Shown: positions 1-12,100 of the stretch, piece after piece
How positions within the stretch are numbered: position 1 is the first letter of the stretch
How the letters are laid out: each line of letters begins with the position of its first letter
Translations under genes and position numbers: made by a program
Source of the DNA: Lamellibrachia satsuma
Lineage: Eukaryota; Annelida; Polychaeta; Sabellida; Siboglinidae
Length of the DNA: 64,000 bases
NCBI GenBank assembly: GCA_033239005.1
Contig: BSQZ01000053.1
Location: 3,371,501 to 3,435,500, forward strand
Direction of reading: 5' to 3'
Notes under the pieces: generated by a model
What the model was told of the DNA's origin: nothing
Database searches by the model: none
The model's input: only the letters and a program-made list of their open reading frames with translations

Positions 1-156
1 GCCCATCGAAGGCCGAGATCACGTGCATAGACAACAAAGACGGCACTTGCTCAGTGCAATACCTGCCGACTGCCGCTGGCGAATACAACATCATTATTAA
101 GTTTGCGGACAAACACATTTCTGGATCTCCATTCTGTGCCAAAGTCATTGGTCCAG
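1..156 (+). CDS. FLN: Filamin exon (partial), second half of repeat 17
   Basis: Open from base 3. It encodes [18 protein letters not shown] through [14 protein letters not shown], the C, D, E, F and G strand half of an Ig-filamin repeat. Donor GTATGT at 157, phase 1. The start is cut by the window edge. Confidence 0.93.
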
Positions 157-3100
157 GTATGTGTGGTTTGCAGAATGTGTATGTATAATATGTCGTTCGT
201 TTTACGGTCTAATAAGATTGCTGCCAAAAAGGCCAACAAGAGTTATATTGTCATTGGTTGTAAACCGTATTATTTTTGGTTTAAAAAAAATTGGAAAATT
301 ATTTTAAATACATACATGGATTCTAGCTGTAGCCGTGTAATGTTGTTAAAAGTTCTGTTGAAATAACCTTCCACATGCTCATTTTAGACGTTTTAACACC
401 ACAGTAACATTTAGACAAATCGTTGCTTTCTGTTGCCATCGCTGGATTGTAAATGCAACAGCCGTGAACGGTTTAAGACCAATAAACTGTGTCACTTGTG
501 TGTAATACAGGCACATCCTTATGCAATCCAAAAGACTTCAATTGAGACAGTGCAAATGATCTGTGTTTCACCACTCATTTCCGATACAACAGAATATGTA
601 AAATAAATTTACAGATAAGACAATGTGCATTGTTTAATGTATTATCTAATGATGGGTATTGAGTATATTGTCTGGTAAACTATGACTAGATTACATTTGG
701 TTGATGTCCCACTATCCTACCCGCAGTTGGTGATGACCGCCAGAGGGCGCAGCTGTCTGTGGGAACGAGCAGTGAGGTTTCGCTGAAGGTGACAGAGGCA
801 GACATTGGCAGTCTGACCGCTACAATCAAGAAGCCGTCAGGGGCTGAGGAGCCATGTCAACTCAAGAGGCTGGCCAATGGTCATCTCGGTAAGGTCCACA
901 TCTTTACCGTATACTGCAGTAGGTTTCAGTCTGCTGAACCTCCCTCCTGAATATATTTAGCCAATCACAAATCAGGTTCATTGACGTTTGAGTTTGTAGT
1001 GTGTGAATAAACATTCAGTTTAATAGTACAGTTGGATTAATGAAAGAGCGCATATCTTTGTTAAAATCATCAAAACAATTGACTTTGATTGTTAGACCGG
1101 GTAACTTGTGAAGGTGTGAAGTCTTATGGTAGGGGTGGAACAACATTTGCCATTTTTTGCTGAATTTTGACTGGACTCGATCAAAAATAATAAAAAACAG
1201 TTTGTCCAATGATTTCACTGAAACAAGATAAAAAACTTGTACAGACGAGCTGGAAGTAATAGTAGATATTAGGTAGGTTTGACAAAATCATTCTAAAATG
1301 AGACAAGCAAATAATGGCGTTAAAGAAGAACATTTATTGAATAATTTTTCTTGAACTTGCTGTTGTCCTTTGGATACACTTTCTGTAACGTCTTCCTTCT
1401 CATGTCTAGGAATCTCGTTCACCCCGCGGGAAGTGGGAGAACACCTTGTGAACGTCTACAGGAAGGGCGAGCATATCCCCAACTCCCCGTTCAAGATCTT
1501 AGTGGGAGAGACGGAGATCGGCAATGCGAGCCACGTCAAGGTCTACGGGAAGGGACTGACCGAAGGCATGGCGAATGAGACCAACGAATTTGTTGTCAAC
1601 ACTAAGGACGCTGGTGAGTCACAGTTCTGTCATTTCTTGCTGGAACCCACTGTAATCTCTTCAGGATTCCTACAGATCATGAGTTTCATTTCCGCGTGAT
1701 AATTGCCTAAATGCACAAAGTCTGATCATTTATTGGTCTGTCGAATTCCCGTTTTATACGGTTTCTGATTATAAATGTATTATATCAATAAAGATGAAAA
1801 AATTAAGTGTAACATTAATTTAGATGTACTTTGTTATCAAATATTTAGTGAATTGGGAATTTTGCATTATACAAAACACTCTACTAGTTCCATATCAATT
1901 ATGAAAAAATATATTAAAATCATTGTACATTCCTTTTCGTTAAGCATTTAATGTCATATTTCCTTCTTAGAGCTTTTTCATACTCCTGATAGAGGAACTT
2001 GCTTCATAATCATCTTTTATGCAATCAACAACACAACACAGATATAGAGATATGAAAAGGCCAAATGAATGACGTTTATTGTGGGGATTAAGGGTAAGCC
2101 CACTTTTCAAAGAAATGTAAAACAAAGAAATGTGGGCTCCACAACCCAACGCCAGGCTGACTACGCCCCATGCGAGCCTCCTGGACGTCGGGTTCAATAG
2201 AGCCCACATTTCACCACAAAGCAGTAGCAGTATTCCTAGAACAAATAAAAGAAACAATGGCATTACTATTGTTATGGAACACCCTTAAACCAAATAGCAT
2301 AATGCCCTACATGCTATCACGCAGTCTATGAATACAACTACCTGCTTAAAAATACACTAGCTCTAACTGGAATAACTACAAAGGTGGGGCCAATTCGCTA
2401 CACGAACAGTTCTAAAATCCAAGGTGGAAGGGAAGCGAGCTGCGTCCCAGCGTTAAAACCCGTGAACACTTCTGGGAAAGCCAAAACTCCCATGTCCACT
2501 ATCGCAATCAAAAAATGGGAAAGCTTTGAGACATGAACACCCCACTTCCACCAAAGATGTACAATTGCTGCTAACAAGTAAACATACCACAGGGAGAAAG
2601 ATGGGGAGGAGGGTGGGACAAATTTTCAAGCGCATCCACTCCGTATGCTTTCACAAAACGAAGTGGCTAGTCCAAGTTTGAAATCTGTAGCGTCGCGCAG
2701 CTGGTGCGCGCTGATTGGTTCAAATTATGGAGGCAGCAAAGTGGGTCACAGAGCGCGTCACCCAGCTCTGCTGGATTAGCATAATAGAATAAATTAGCAA
2801 TGGACCAATCATTAATTGTATGTGGTGTTGCTCGCATAAAAACCTATATGCAACATTGGCTGTGCCAATGTTGCATACTCCCATTTATGCAATCAACAAC
2901 ACAACACAGATATAGAGATATGAAAAGGCCAAATGAATGACGTTTATTGTGGGGATTAAGGGTAAGCCCACTTTCAAAGAAATGTAAAACAAAGAAATGT
3001 GGGCTCCACAACCCAACGCCAGGCTGACTACGCCCCATGCGAGCCTCCTGGACGTCGGGTTCAATAGAGCCCACATTTCACCACAAAGCAGTAGCAGTAT

Positions 3101-6100
3101 TCCTAGAACAAATAAAAGAAACAATGGCATTACTATTGTTATGGAACACCCTTAAACCAAATAGCATAATGCCCTACATGCTATCACGCAGTCTATGAAT
3201 ACAACTACCTGCTTAAAAATACACTAGCTCTAACTGGAATAACTACAAAGGTGGGGCCAATTCGCTACACGAACAGTTCTAAAATCCAAGGTGGAAGGGA
3301 AGCGAGCTGCGTCCCAGCGTTAAAACCCGTGAACACTTCTGGGAAAGCCAAAACTCCCATGTCCACTATCGCAATCAAAAAATGGGAAAGCTTTGAGACA
3401 TGAACACCCCACTTCCACCAAAGATGTACAATTGCTGCTAACAAGTAAACATACCACAGGGAGAAAGATGGGGAGGAGGGTGGGACAAATTTTCAAAGCG
3501 CATCCACTCCGTATGCTTTCACAAAACGAAGTGGCTAGTCCAAGTTTGAAATCTGTAGCGTCGCGCAGCTGGTGCGCGCTGATTGGTTCAAATTATGGAG
3601 GCAGCAAAGTGGGTCACAGAGCGCGTCACCCAGCTCTGCTGGATTAGCATAATAGAATAAATTAGCAATGGACCAATCATTAATTGTATGTGGTGTTGCT
3701 CGCATAAAAACCTATATGCAACATTGGCTGTGCCAATGTTGCATACTCCCATTTATGCAATCAACAACACAACACAGATATAGAGATATGAAAAGGCCAA
3801 ATGAATGACGTTTATTGTGGGGATTAAGGGTAAGCCCACTTTTCAAAGAAATGTAAAACAAAGAAATGTGGGCTCCACAACCCAACGCCAGGCTGACTAC
3901 GCCCCATGCGAGCCTCCTGGACGTCGGGTTCAATAGAGCCCACATTTCACCACAAAGCAGTAGCAGTATTCCTAGAACAAATAAAAGAAACAATGGCATT
4001 ACTATTGTTATGGAACACCCTTAAACCAAATAGCATAATGCCCTACATGCTATCACGCAGTCTATGAATACAACTACCTGCTTAAAAATACACTAGCTCT
4101 AACTGGAATAACTACAAAGGTGGGGCCAATTCGCCACTGGTCACCGACCATGTGACCACCCCACCAACCCATAATCATCTTTTCTTATTTTGGCTTTCCA
4201 CCAATAGCACCGCCATATTAACGGATTCCAAGAAAACACTGTTAGTTAGACATTTCAGATACAGTTAACATCAGCACCATCTATGTGACCCTGGTTTGCA
4301 GGTTACGGTGGTCTGAGTCTGTCGATTGAAGGTCCTAGCAAGGCGGACATAGAGTGTCACGACAATGAAGACGGATCGTGCCGCGTCACTTACAAACCAA
4401 CAGAGCCAGGAAACTATGTCATGAATGTCAAGTTTGCCGATGAGCATGTGCCAGGTAGGTGATGATAAAATAATAAGAAAACTTCCTTTGCGTCTGTGTC
4501 CTCGGAAACCATGCCCAATTTATTTGTGTTGTGAATTTTTAAGTGACATGTTGACACTGTCGATGGTGCCGTATCTTATTGAACGTGTAGGAAGTGGGTT
4601 GGAAATCATTGGACAGATATGGAATTTTGTTGCTAATATGCAGGACTTCGGAAACAGGTGCCTTGCAAAATAGCCACGATTGTTAATCTCAATGATTTAT
4701 AAAATAGAAACGAAATTGAATGTTTACAGACTAAGAATGATATCCTAGTAATTTGGTTATACATTTGACTTTAAAAAAAATTTTCAGGCCTTTGGTACTT
4801 CTTGTTAATTTTCTGTTTTATAAAATGCAGTGTTTTATAAATACCACAGTGACATGCAATATGACAAGGGGAAATATATTGTCTATCTGGGACAGTTATA
4901 AAAGATGGTGAAATGACATATATAATGTAAATACCAGCGGGTTGATACAGAAGTACCACAATCTTCCATTTGGTCAAAATGCATAACCTGTTATTTGCTA
5001 AAAGGTGAATATAAGATTTTTTACAAATTCGTTCTTTAGCATATCCAGCACAACTCCTACCTTGAAAGGGTTTGTGATATGGAAGAAAATATTGCCATTT
5101 AGAGTATTCTAGTATGCAGTGAAGATATACAGGATTTGATGTTTGACTGCTGTGTCTGTTACTGTTGCAGGCAGTCCGTTCCTGGTGAAGATTGGAGGCG
5201 AGCCGTCGGGCCGTCTCACCGAGCGCATCACACGCCAGAAAGAGGCTGCGGATGTCACTCATGTTGGCAGCCAATGTGAACTCAGCCTCAAGATACCAGG
5301 TGTGTCATCCCCTCCACAGCGTCTTTCCTAATGTCATTTTTAAATAGTGTTTAATGTTAACAAATACAGTAGACCTACACCTGTCAGTATTCCAACTCCA
5401 GAATGAAGATGATTATAATAACAACAATATTGTAATTTTACTATATTTATACTTTGAACTGAAGATGATTAATAGCAATAGTATTATTATTTCACTATAT
5501 TCATACTCTGAAATGATGATGATTATAATAATGAAGATATTAATATCTCACTATATCTATACTCTGAAACTAAGATGATTATAATAATATAATGTTATTA
5601 TTTCACTATTTACACTCCAAAATGATAGTGATTATAATAATAAACGTTATTATTATTTCAATACATTATATTGCTATGTCATGGTCATGTGATTGGAGTC
5701 ACGTGGCAACGGTCACATGACTGACATGAAATTAATTTATTTGACCGATATATTTACAGGTGAAATTGAAAACTTCAGTGTGATTAAAACACAGCCAATA
5801 ATTATAAACTGACTATCTGAGTACATATTCAAGGCCAATTACTACAACGGCCAAAGATAAGGATAATTACACATGTGACGTCTTGGTTTAGCAAGGAAAT
5901 TAGACTGTGGTGACGTGATGTCGTTGCAGGCACGAATCCGTTTGATATGGAGGCGATGGTGACGAGTCCGAGCGGCGTCACAGAGATGTGTGACATCCTC
6001 GAGTTGGAGGAGGGACACTACAGCATCAAGTTTGTGCCGAAGGAGATGGGCGTGCACACCGTGAGCGTTAAGCACAAGGGCATGCACATCTCGGGTGAGT

Positions 6101-9100
6101 GGCGACGTTGTCACAGGTCTTGTTGCTCTCCTCTGTCCCTGAGGTCTGTGGTGACGCTGGCATTGACACCGGTCATCGATTTTTGTTTTCCTTCTTCTGT
6201 CACTGATCCTGTTTCACTGCCGTCTCCACCACCCCCTCGCTTTTGTTCTCCGCTCCCCTCCTAATCCCACCAAATCTCTATTCACACAGTCGTCCCACCT
6301 CAGTCGCAATCTTCCTCCTCTCTTTAAAGCTTCTGTCATCCCATGGCAGAAGTCATCAGCAGTTTTATTTAGTTTTCACTCCACGATGATTTTGAAATAA
6401 AAAAATGCAGAAAGTCATGGGAATATCATATAATTTTTTTTACAATAGTTTAAGAGTCGTGAAATTACTGACAGACACATTGGAATGGTCGATCAACATT
6501 TAACCCGAACAGCTGACTGATGTGTTCTTAACCATTAGACGTTTGTCATTCTGTTATAGAAAAAAAATTTATCAGATAGTTGTTGTTTTGGCATGATTTG
6601 TACAGCATGCATTTTGAATGGTACCCCTTTGGTTGATAAATTGTTGTGATTATGTCAATCTGTGAATATAATTTATCATGCTAGGATGCTATAATATGCG
6701 TGTGCTGTTAGCTATATCCAAACAGTTTTACATTACTGGAATGTTTGTTTCCAAGAGTTGTATGTGATACTTTTTCAGCAATTTTATTTATACAACGAAT
6801 GCATTGCTATGGTTACAGGCAGCCCGTTTCAGTTCACTGTCGGCCCAATCACAGACGGGGGCGCCCACAAAGTGCGGGCTATTGGCCCCGGTCTGGAGAG
6901 GGGGGAAGTCAACACCCCAAGTGAGTAGACATTTATTGTTTTCTGTGTATGCATTTATTTTTGGAAAACAAAATCTCAAATGAAACAGACAGGTCATTTT
7001 GTTTGGGTTGAAACCTGCATTTTAAATTGGTATAAATCTGTACACAATTTTCCATTGGTTATACGTCGTATGTTACTCCGATTTCAGCCCAGTATCGCCA
7101 CCTATCAGGCTACAAAATCAACTTGGTTTTGTCATAAATCTGCTTAGCTAAATGCTTACTTCCAATGCAGACCGAATATCACCATCGATAAGGCTATTAA
7201 GAATGTTAGCTAAAATGAAAACCAAAGGTTTAAGTCAATATATTCAGACAAAATGTAACCAAACATAAATACATCTGATATACACAAAACACAATTAGGA
7301 CATGGTTGTGGGTGCAATTGTAGATCAGCAGTTTTAGTGTTTGCAAAACATGGAATTATATAGCCATACATAGTAGTATATATATATAAACAATCCACAC
7401 ATAAAATGTTATCTCCCAAAATTTACACCCCAACCCAGTCGATAAGGCTATGAAGTACTTTTTATATAAAATGGAATCTGCTAGGTTTTGTGGCAAGCAA
7501 TTTTTCTGCAAATGTGAAACAAATCCGTTTAAATGCAGCCGTCTTTTAAAACATCTTTTAAGATGTATGAAGATTTCTCTTATTCCATGTGGCATTAACG
7601 GAATAAGACAAAAAATGCTTCACGCAGGGCTAATAGATGCTCTCTTGCAGGTCACTTCAACATCTACACACGTGAGGCTGGGGCAGGTGGCCTGTCTATT
7701 GCGGTTGAAGGCCCGTCCAAGGCTGAGATTGACTTCCAGGATCGCAAGGATGGGTCCTGCGGTGTCGCGTACACATGCACTGAGCCAGGTAACAGCTTCT
7801 GTCTTCGTCTTACCAACTGTATAATTCCAAATAGAAGCACCTCCTTTTTTAGAAGTGAAACCACGTGCAAAAACATAGATTGTCAGGAGTGAAGGCACGT
7901 TGAAAATAAATGTATTGTATTTATGTCATCCAATCACATCGTCATGTCTCATGACATAATTCTGTCCAATCAGGTGACTACATGGTGTCTGTGAAGTTCA
8001 ACGATCAGCACATCCCTGACTCACCATTCAAGGTGAATGTGGCGCCATCTACTGGCGATGTCCAGAAGCTAACGGTGGAGAGTCTCCAAGAACAGAGTCT
8101 GCAGGTAACTTCAGTTTAAACCTTTTTTATCTTAAATAGAGATGCTCATTTGTGTTTCTATTCCTCACATGCCATGGAGTATTACCATAACATAATTAAG
8201 TTTGCCGACGTTTGTTCTCATAATAACCCTTTCCAACTTTTGTGAGTACATATGTACATATCAATAAAGCAAACTGCTGCGACTTTCTTGGGTTATATAT
8301 GTCAGCCAAAATAATTGAAAGTGTACCACGTTTGGAAATGGAAAAAATGTATTGTTTATAATGTGCACCTTTTTTACAGTGTTCGGATTCGTCACATATT
8401 CCAGTAGGTATCATGAAAATATTGTCACCCCACTTGTCACCTGTTGCCATTGACAAGACTCTAAAGATGACTGTATTTGTTTTATCTGTGAAATTTGCAT
8501 AATTAATTATCATTCCTTACGTATTGTTGGTTCTGGGCTTCAAAAGCACTGTTTATTGTGGCACTAGCAGTCATTGAGAATGCACCTTGTGTTGTTGGCT
8601 ATATTATATATGTGGATACTGCCCAGACACAGGTGATTATAATTAAAATGAAAGTAACCTTTTTTAATCATAATAACAGGTTTATAAGATGTCTTGAAAG
8701 TGGACATGCTTTCATGTAGCAATAAACATGGTTTTGCATTTAAATGTAATTTTTTGAACGTAGGCAAATGCATTCAGATTAATACATTGCATTTACTTAT
8801 GGTAAATGTAACGTTGTATTAATCTGGATGTTAAATATATTTCGAAATAGAAGGGGTGCAGGCTGCAAGGAACAAATTGATGTTTTAATGTATCAAAACC
8901 TTTCGTAATTAGCCCGAACGGCTGACTGATGTGTTCTTCCAGAACATGTTCTTCCTGAAAATTCCCGTTATAAAGGGGTGAGGCCGACTAATTGTTACAC
9001 TGCTACAGCTTCTATCCTCCGTTGTTCACCCTCCTCTGCTATTCTCACATCCCTCTTAACACAGTATTCCCATCTTAAATGTGGTCTGCAACGTAAATGG

Positions 9101-12100
9101 GATGATGATAAAATAAGTTATCAAATCCATGTGGTTCGCCTTCAGTGTGTGTATAAAAAAGCGACAGAACATTTACATGTCTTATTGTTAATATGCCTCA
9201 ATGATACTACTCTGTCAATCATATTGTAGTACTAATGCATACTATATCAAATCCTATACTTATGATAATTTATATAATGCAAACTAGGTTATTTATCTTG
9301 CTATTTGTAGTCGAGTTATGTAACTGATGGTGCATTCTTCAGTACTTCTTCAGTACCGGTCATAGTTAAACATGCTGTTATGTCATAATAAGTCATCACA
9401 ATGATATAGAGTTCTTGTCCAACTTCGAAAATAACAACGACCTTTGACAAGGTAAAAGTTTCTGATGACTATTCGGATGATCCCCATGAAGTGTGACTCA
9501 AATGATAAAAGAACACCAGTGTACAGGATACCTGGACGTTGTGTTTAGGGACGCTGTCAGTAACATTCGGGGTGTTGAATCTACCAAATAATGCATCGAA
9601 ATAAGAGATGTCAATACGATGAGGCAAATTGCCTTCACTGTTTTTACTGACATTGTTAGCTTTTGCTGATTCTCATGACAACTGCTGACTTGGTGACTGA
9701 TGCAGACTAGCCACAGTGACTCATTTGAACATCAACGAACCTGATTCGTGATGTGCTAAATCTATTGAGGAGGGAGATTTAAAGCTGTTTGACAAAGTCC
9801 CCAATGAGTTGTGGTTTGCCTGTAGGTTAACAAGCCAGCCGCCTTCACCGTTGACTTCAACGGAGCCCAGGGCAAGCTCGACGCCCGTGTAGTGTCACCA
9901 TCTGGAACGGAAGACGAGGCAATCGTTCAGGAGATTGACAAAGGTAGGGAATAGGTCCCATTGAGGAGATCCTCAGTGTCCCCTATCTTCAGTCTTTTTC
10001 AGGACATCACTGCTCTAATCACTGCGAAACTGATGTTTTTCTCCATCTATTCTACTCACAGCTGTCACCGTTTCCGAAGACATCTGTGTAGTGGCTAGCC
10101 TCTGCATCAGTGTAAACATAGTGTAAAATTAACACAGTGTAAACACATTGCTTATTCCATGTATCATGAAATAGTATGTAACAGACAAACAGTTATTGTT
10201 TCATGATTATTGTGTATGTTTGCAACAGGGATTGCAATGTGTAAATGTCTGCGAGATCCACAATAGTGCACTAGTGAAATTGCAGGAATATGAGCTAGTG
10301 TTTGTGTAATATAAATTTATTTAATAATTGTTTAGCAGTTATAAATAAAACATTAATAGTTTGTAAGCACCAGTTTCTTACGTTGTATGCATGCATGGCC
10401 TGTAGTAATTTTTTAGTAATTCCAATTAACTATGACTCAAACACAGTCTGTTATTTTGTAGCTGATAATGTTACTAAGAATATGGGAGAACATTTGTTGA
10501 ATAAACTTAGAATTTTGTTGTATAGTTTATACATTGTACATACCATACAGACCATCATTTAAAAAGGTTGCAAAATTATTTCATTTCCAGAATATAAACT
10601 TTTGAAATGGAACTAATTTTTTCGTTAGATCGCTACGCTGTGCAGTTCATCCCACTCCAAGATATTAACTTTTGAAACGGTACTACTTTTGTCGTTAGAT
10701 CGCTACGCTGTGCAGTTCATCCCACTCCAAGATATTAACTTTTGAAACGGTACTACTTTTGTCGTTAGATCGCTACGCTGTGCAGTTCATCCCACTCCAA
10801 GATATTAACTTTTGAAACGGTACTACTTTTGTCGTTAGATCGCTACGCTGTGCAGTTCATCCCACTCCAAGATATTAACTTTTGAAACGGTACTACTTTT
10901 GTCGTTAGATCGCTACGCTGTGCAGTTCATCCCACTCCAAGATATTAACTTTTGAAACGGTACTACTTTTGTCGTTAGATCGCTACGCTGTGCAGTTCAT
11001 CCCACTCCAAGATATTAACTTTTGAAACGGTACTACTTTTGTCGTTAGATCGCTACGCTGTGCAGTTCATCCCACTCCAAGATATTAACTTTTGAAACGG
11101 TACTACTTTTGTCGTTAGATCGCTACGCTGTGCAGTTCATCCCACTCCAAGATACTAACTTTTGAAACGGTACTACTTTTGTCGTTAGATCGCTATGCTG
11201 TGCGGTTCATCCCACGGGAGAATGGCCTGTACTACGTCTATGTCCGTCTCAACGGCAACCACATACCTGGCAGTCCCTTCAGGGTTCTTGTCGGCCAGCA
11301 GGATGCAGACCCGGGACTGGTGCGGGTCTACGGAGACGGCCTGTCAAAGGGAAAGACAGGTATGTCACATCGATGACTCATCTGTCCGTGTCGCAGGACA
11401 AAAAAGGCGAGAGATGCCCGTTGAAGTCTCATTGTGATTTTAAGTGTGGTAGATTGCAAAAATCTGCATCTAATTAACGTTTTATTCCACACAAAATGTA
11501 TTGAAAGGCGTGCAACAATATATTTAAATTTTGAAGCGAATTCTATGCCTATGTTTTATTAACGTACAGCATAAGTATTAAATTGAATACAAACTTATAG
11601 TGTTTGACACTTGATGCAAGGCAGATTTCTTTGGAAAATGTAGCAGAGTTCATTTCATATAGGTATATTTCATAGCCTCGTAAATGGCAACATTCAATTG
11701 GCAAAAGTTGGCCAATGGCAAAAAATACGAATTTATTCGGCTTTATGCAGAATTTTCAGGTCAAAAGCACAGATTTCAACTACAAATTTAGTAGGTCTGG
11801 TTAGATGATGACATAGAAATTACAAATATTTTATGGACCGACAATGTTGCTTTCACAGGAGAGCCGTGCAAGTTCATCGTGAACACCCAGAACGCAGGGT
11901 CAGGAGCCCTGGCTGTCACGGTCGATGGCCCGTCTAAGGTACAGCTGCATTGCTGCGAAGTGGAGGAGGGGTATGAATTCACATACACCCCCAGCGCCCC
12001 CGGAGACTATCTCATAACCATCAAGTACGCCGGCAACGCTCACGTGCCCGGCAGCCCCTTCAAGGCTCGCATTGTTGGTAAGGGAACATCTCAATGTGTA

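Noticed and set aside
1967..3999. Repeated minus-strand frame [18 protein letters not shown] (about 95 codons)
   Set aside because: Occurs in each unit of the mobile array, is not kept in the diverged copy at 34 kb, and has no domain; likely chance.
2019..4169. Hammerhead ribozyme of a retrozyme in the A-B-A repeats
   Set aside because: I looked for the CTGATGA ... GAAA core on both strands of the unit and found none.
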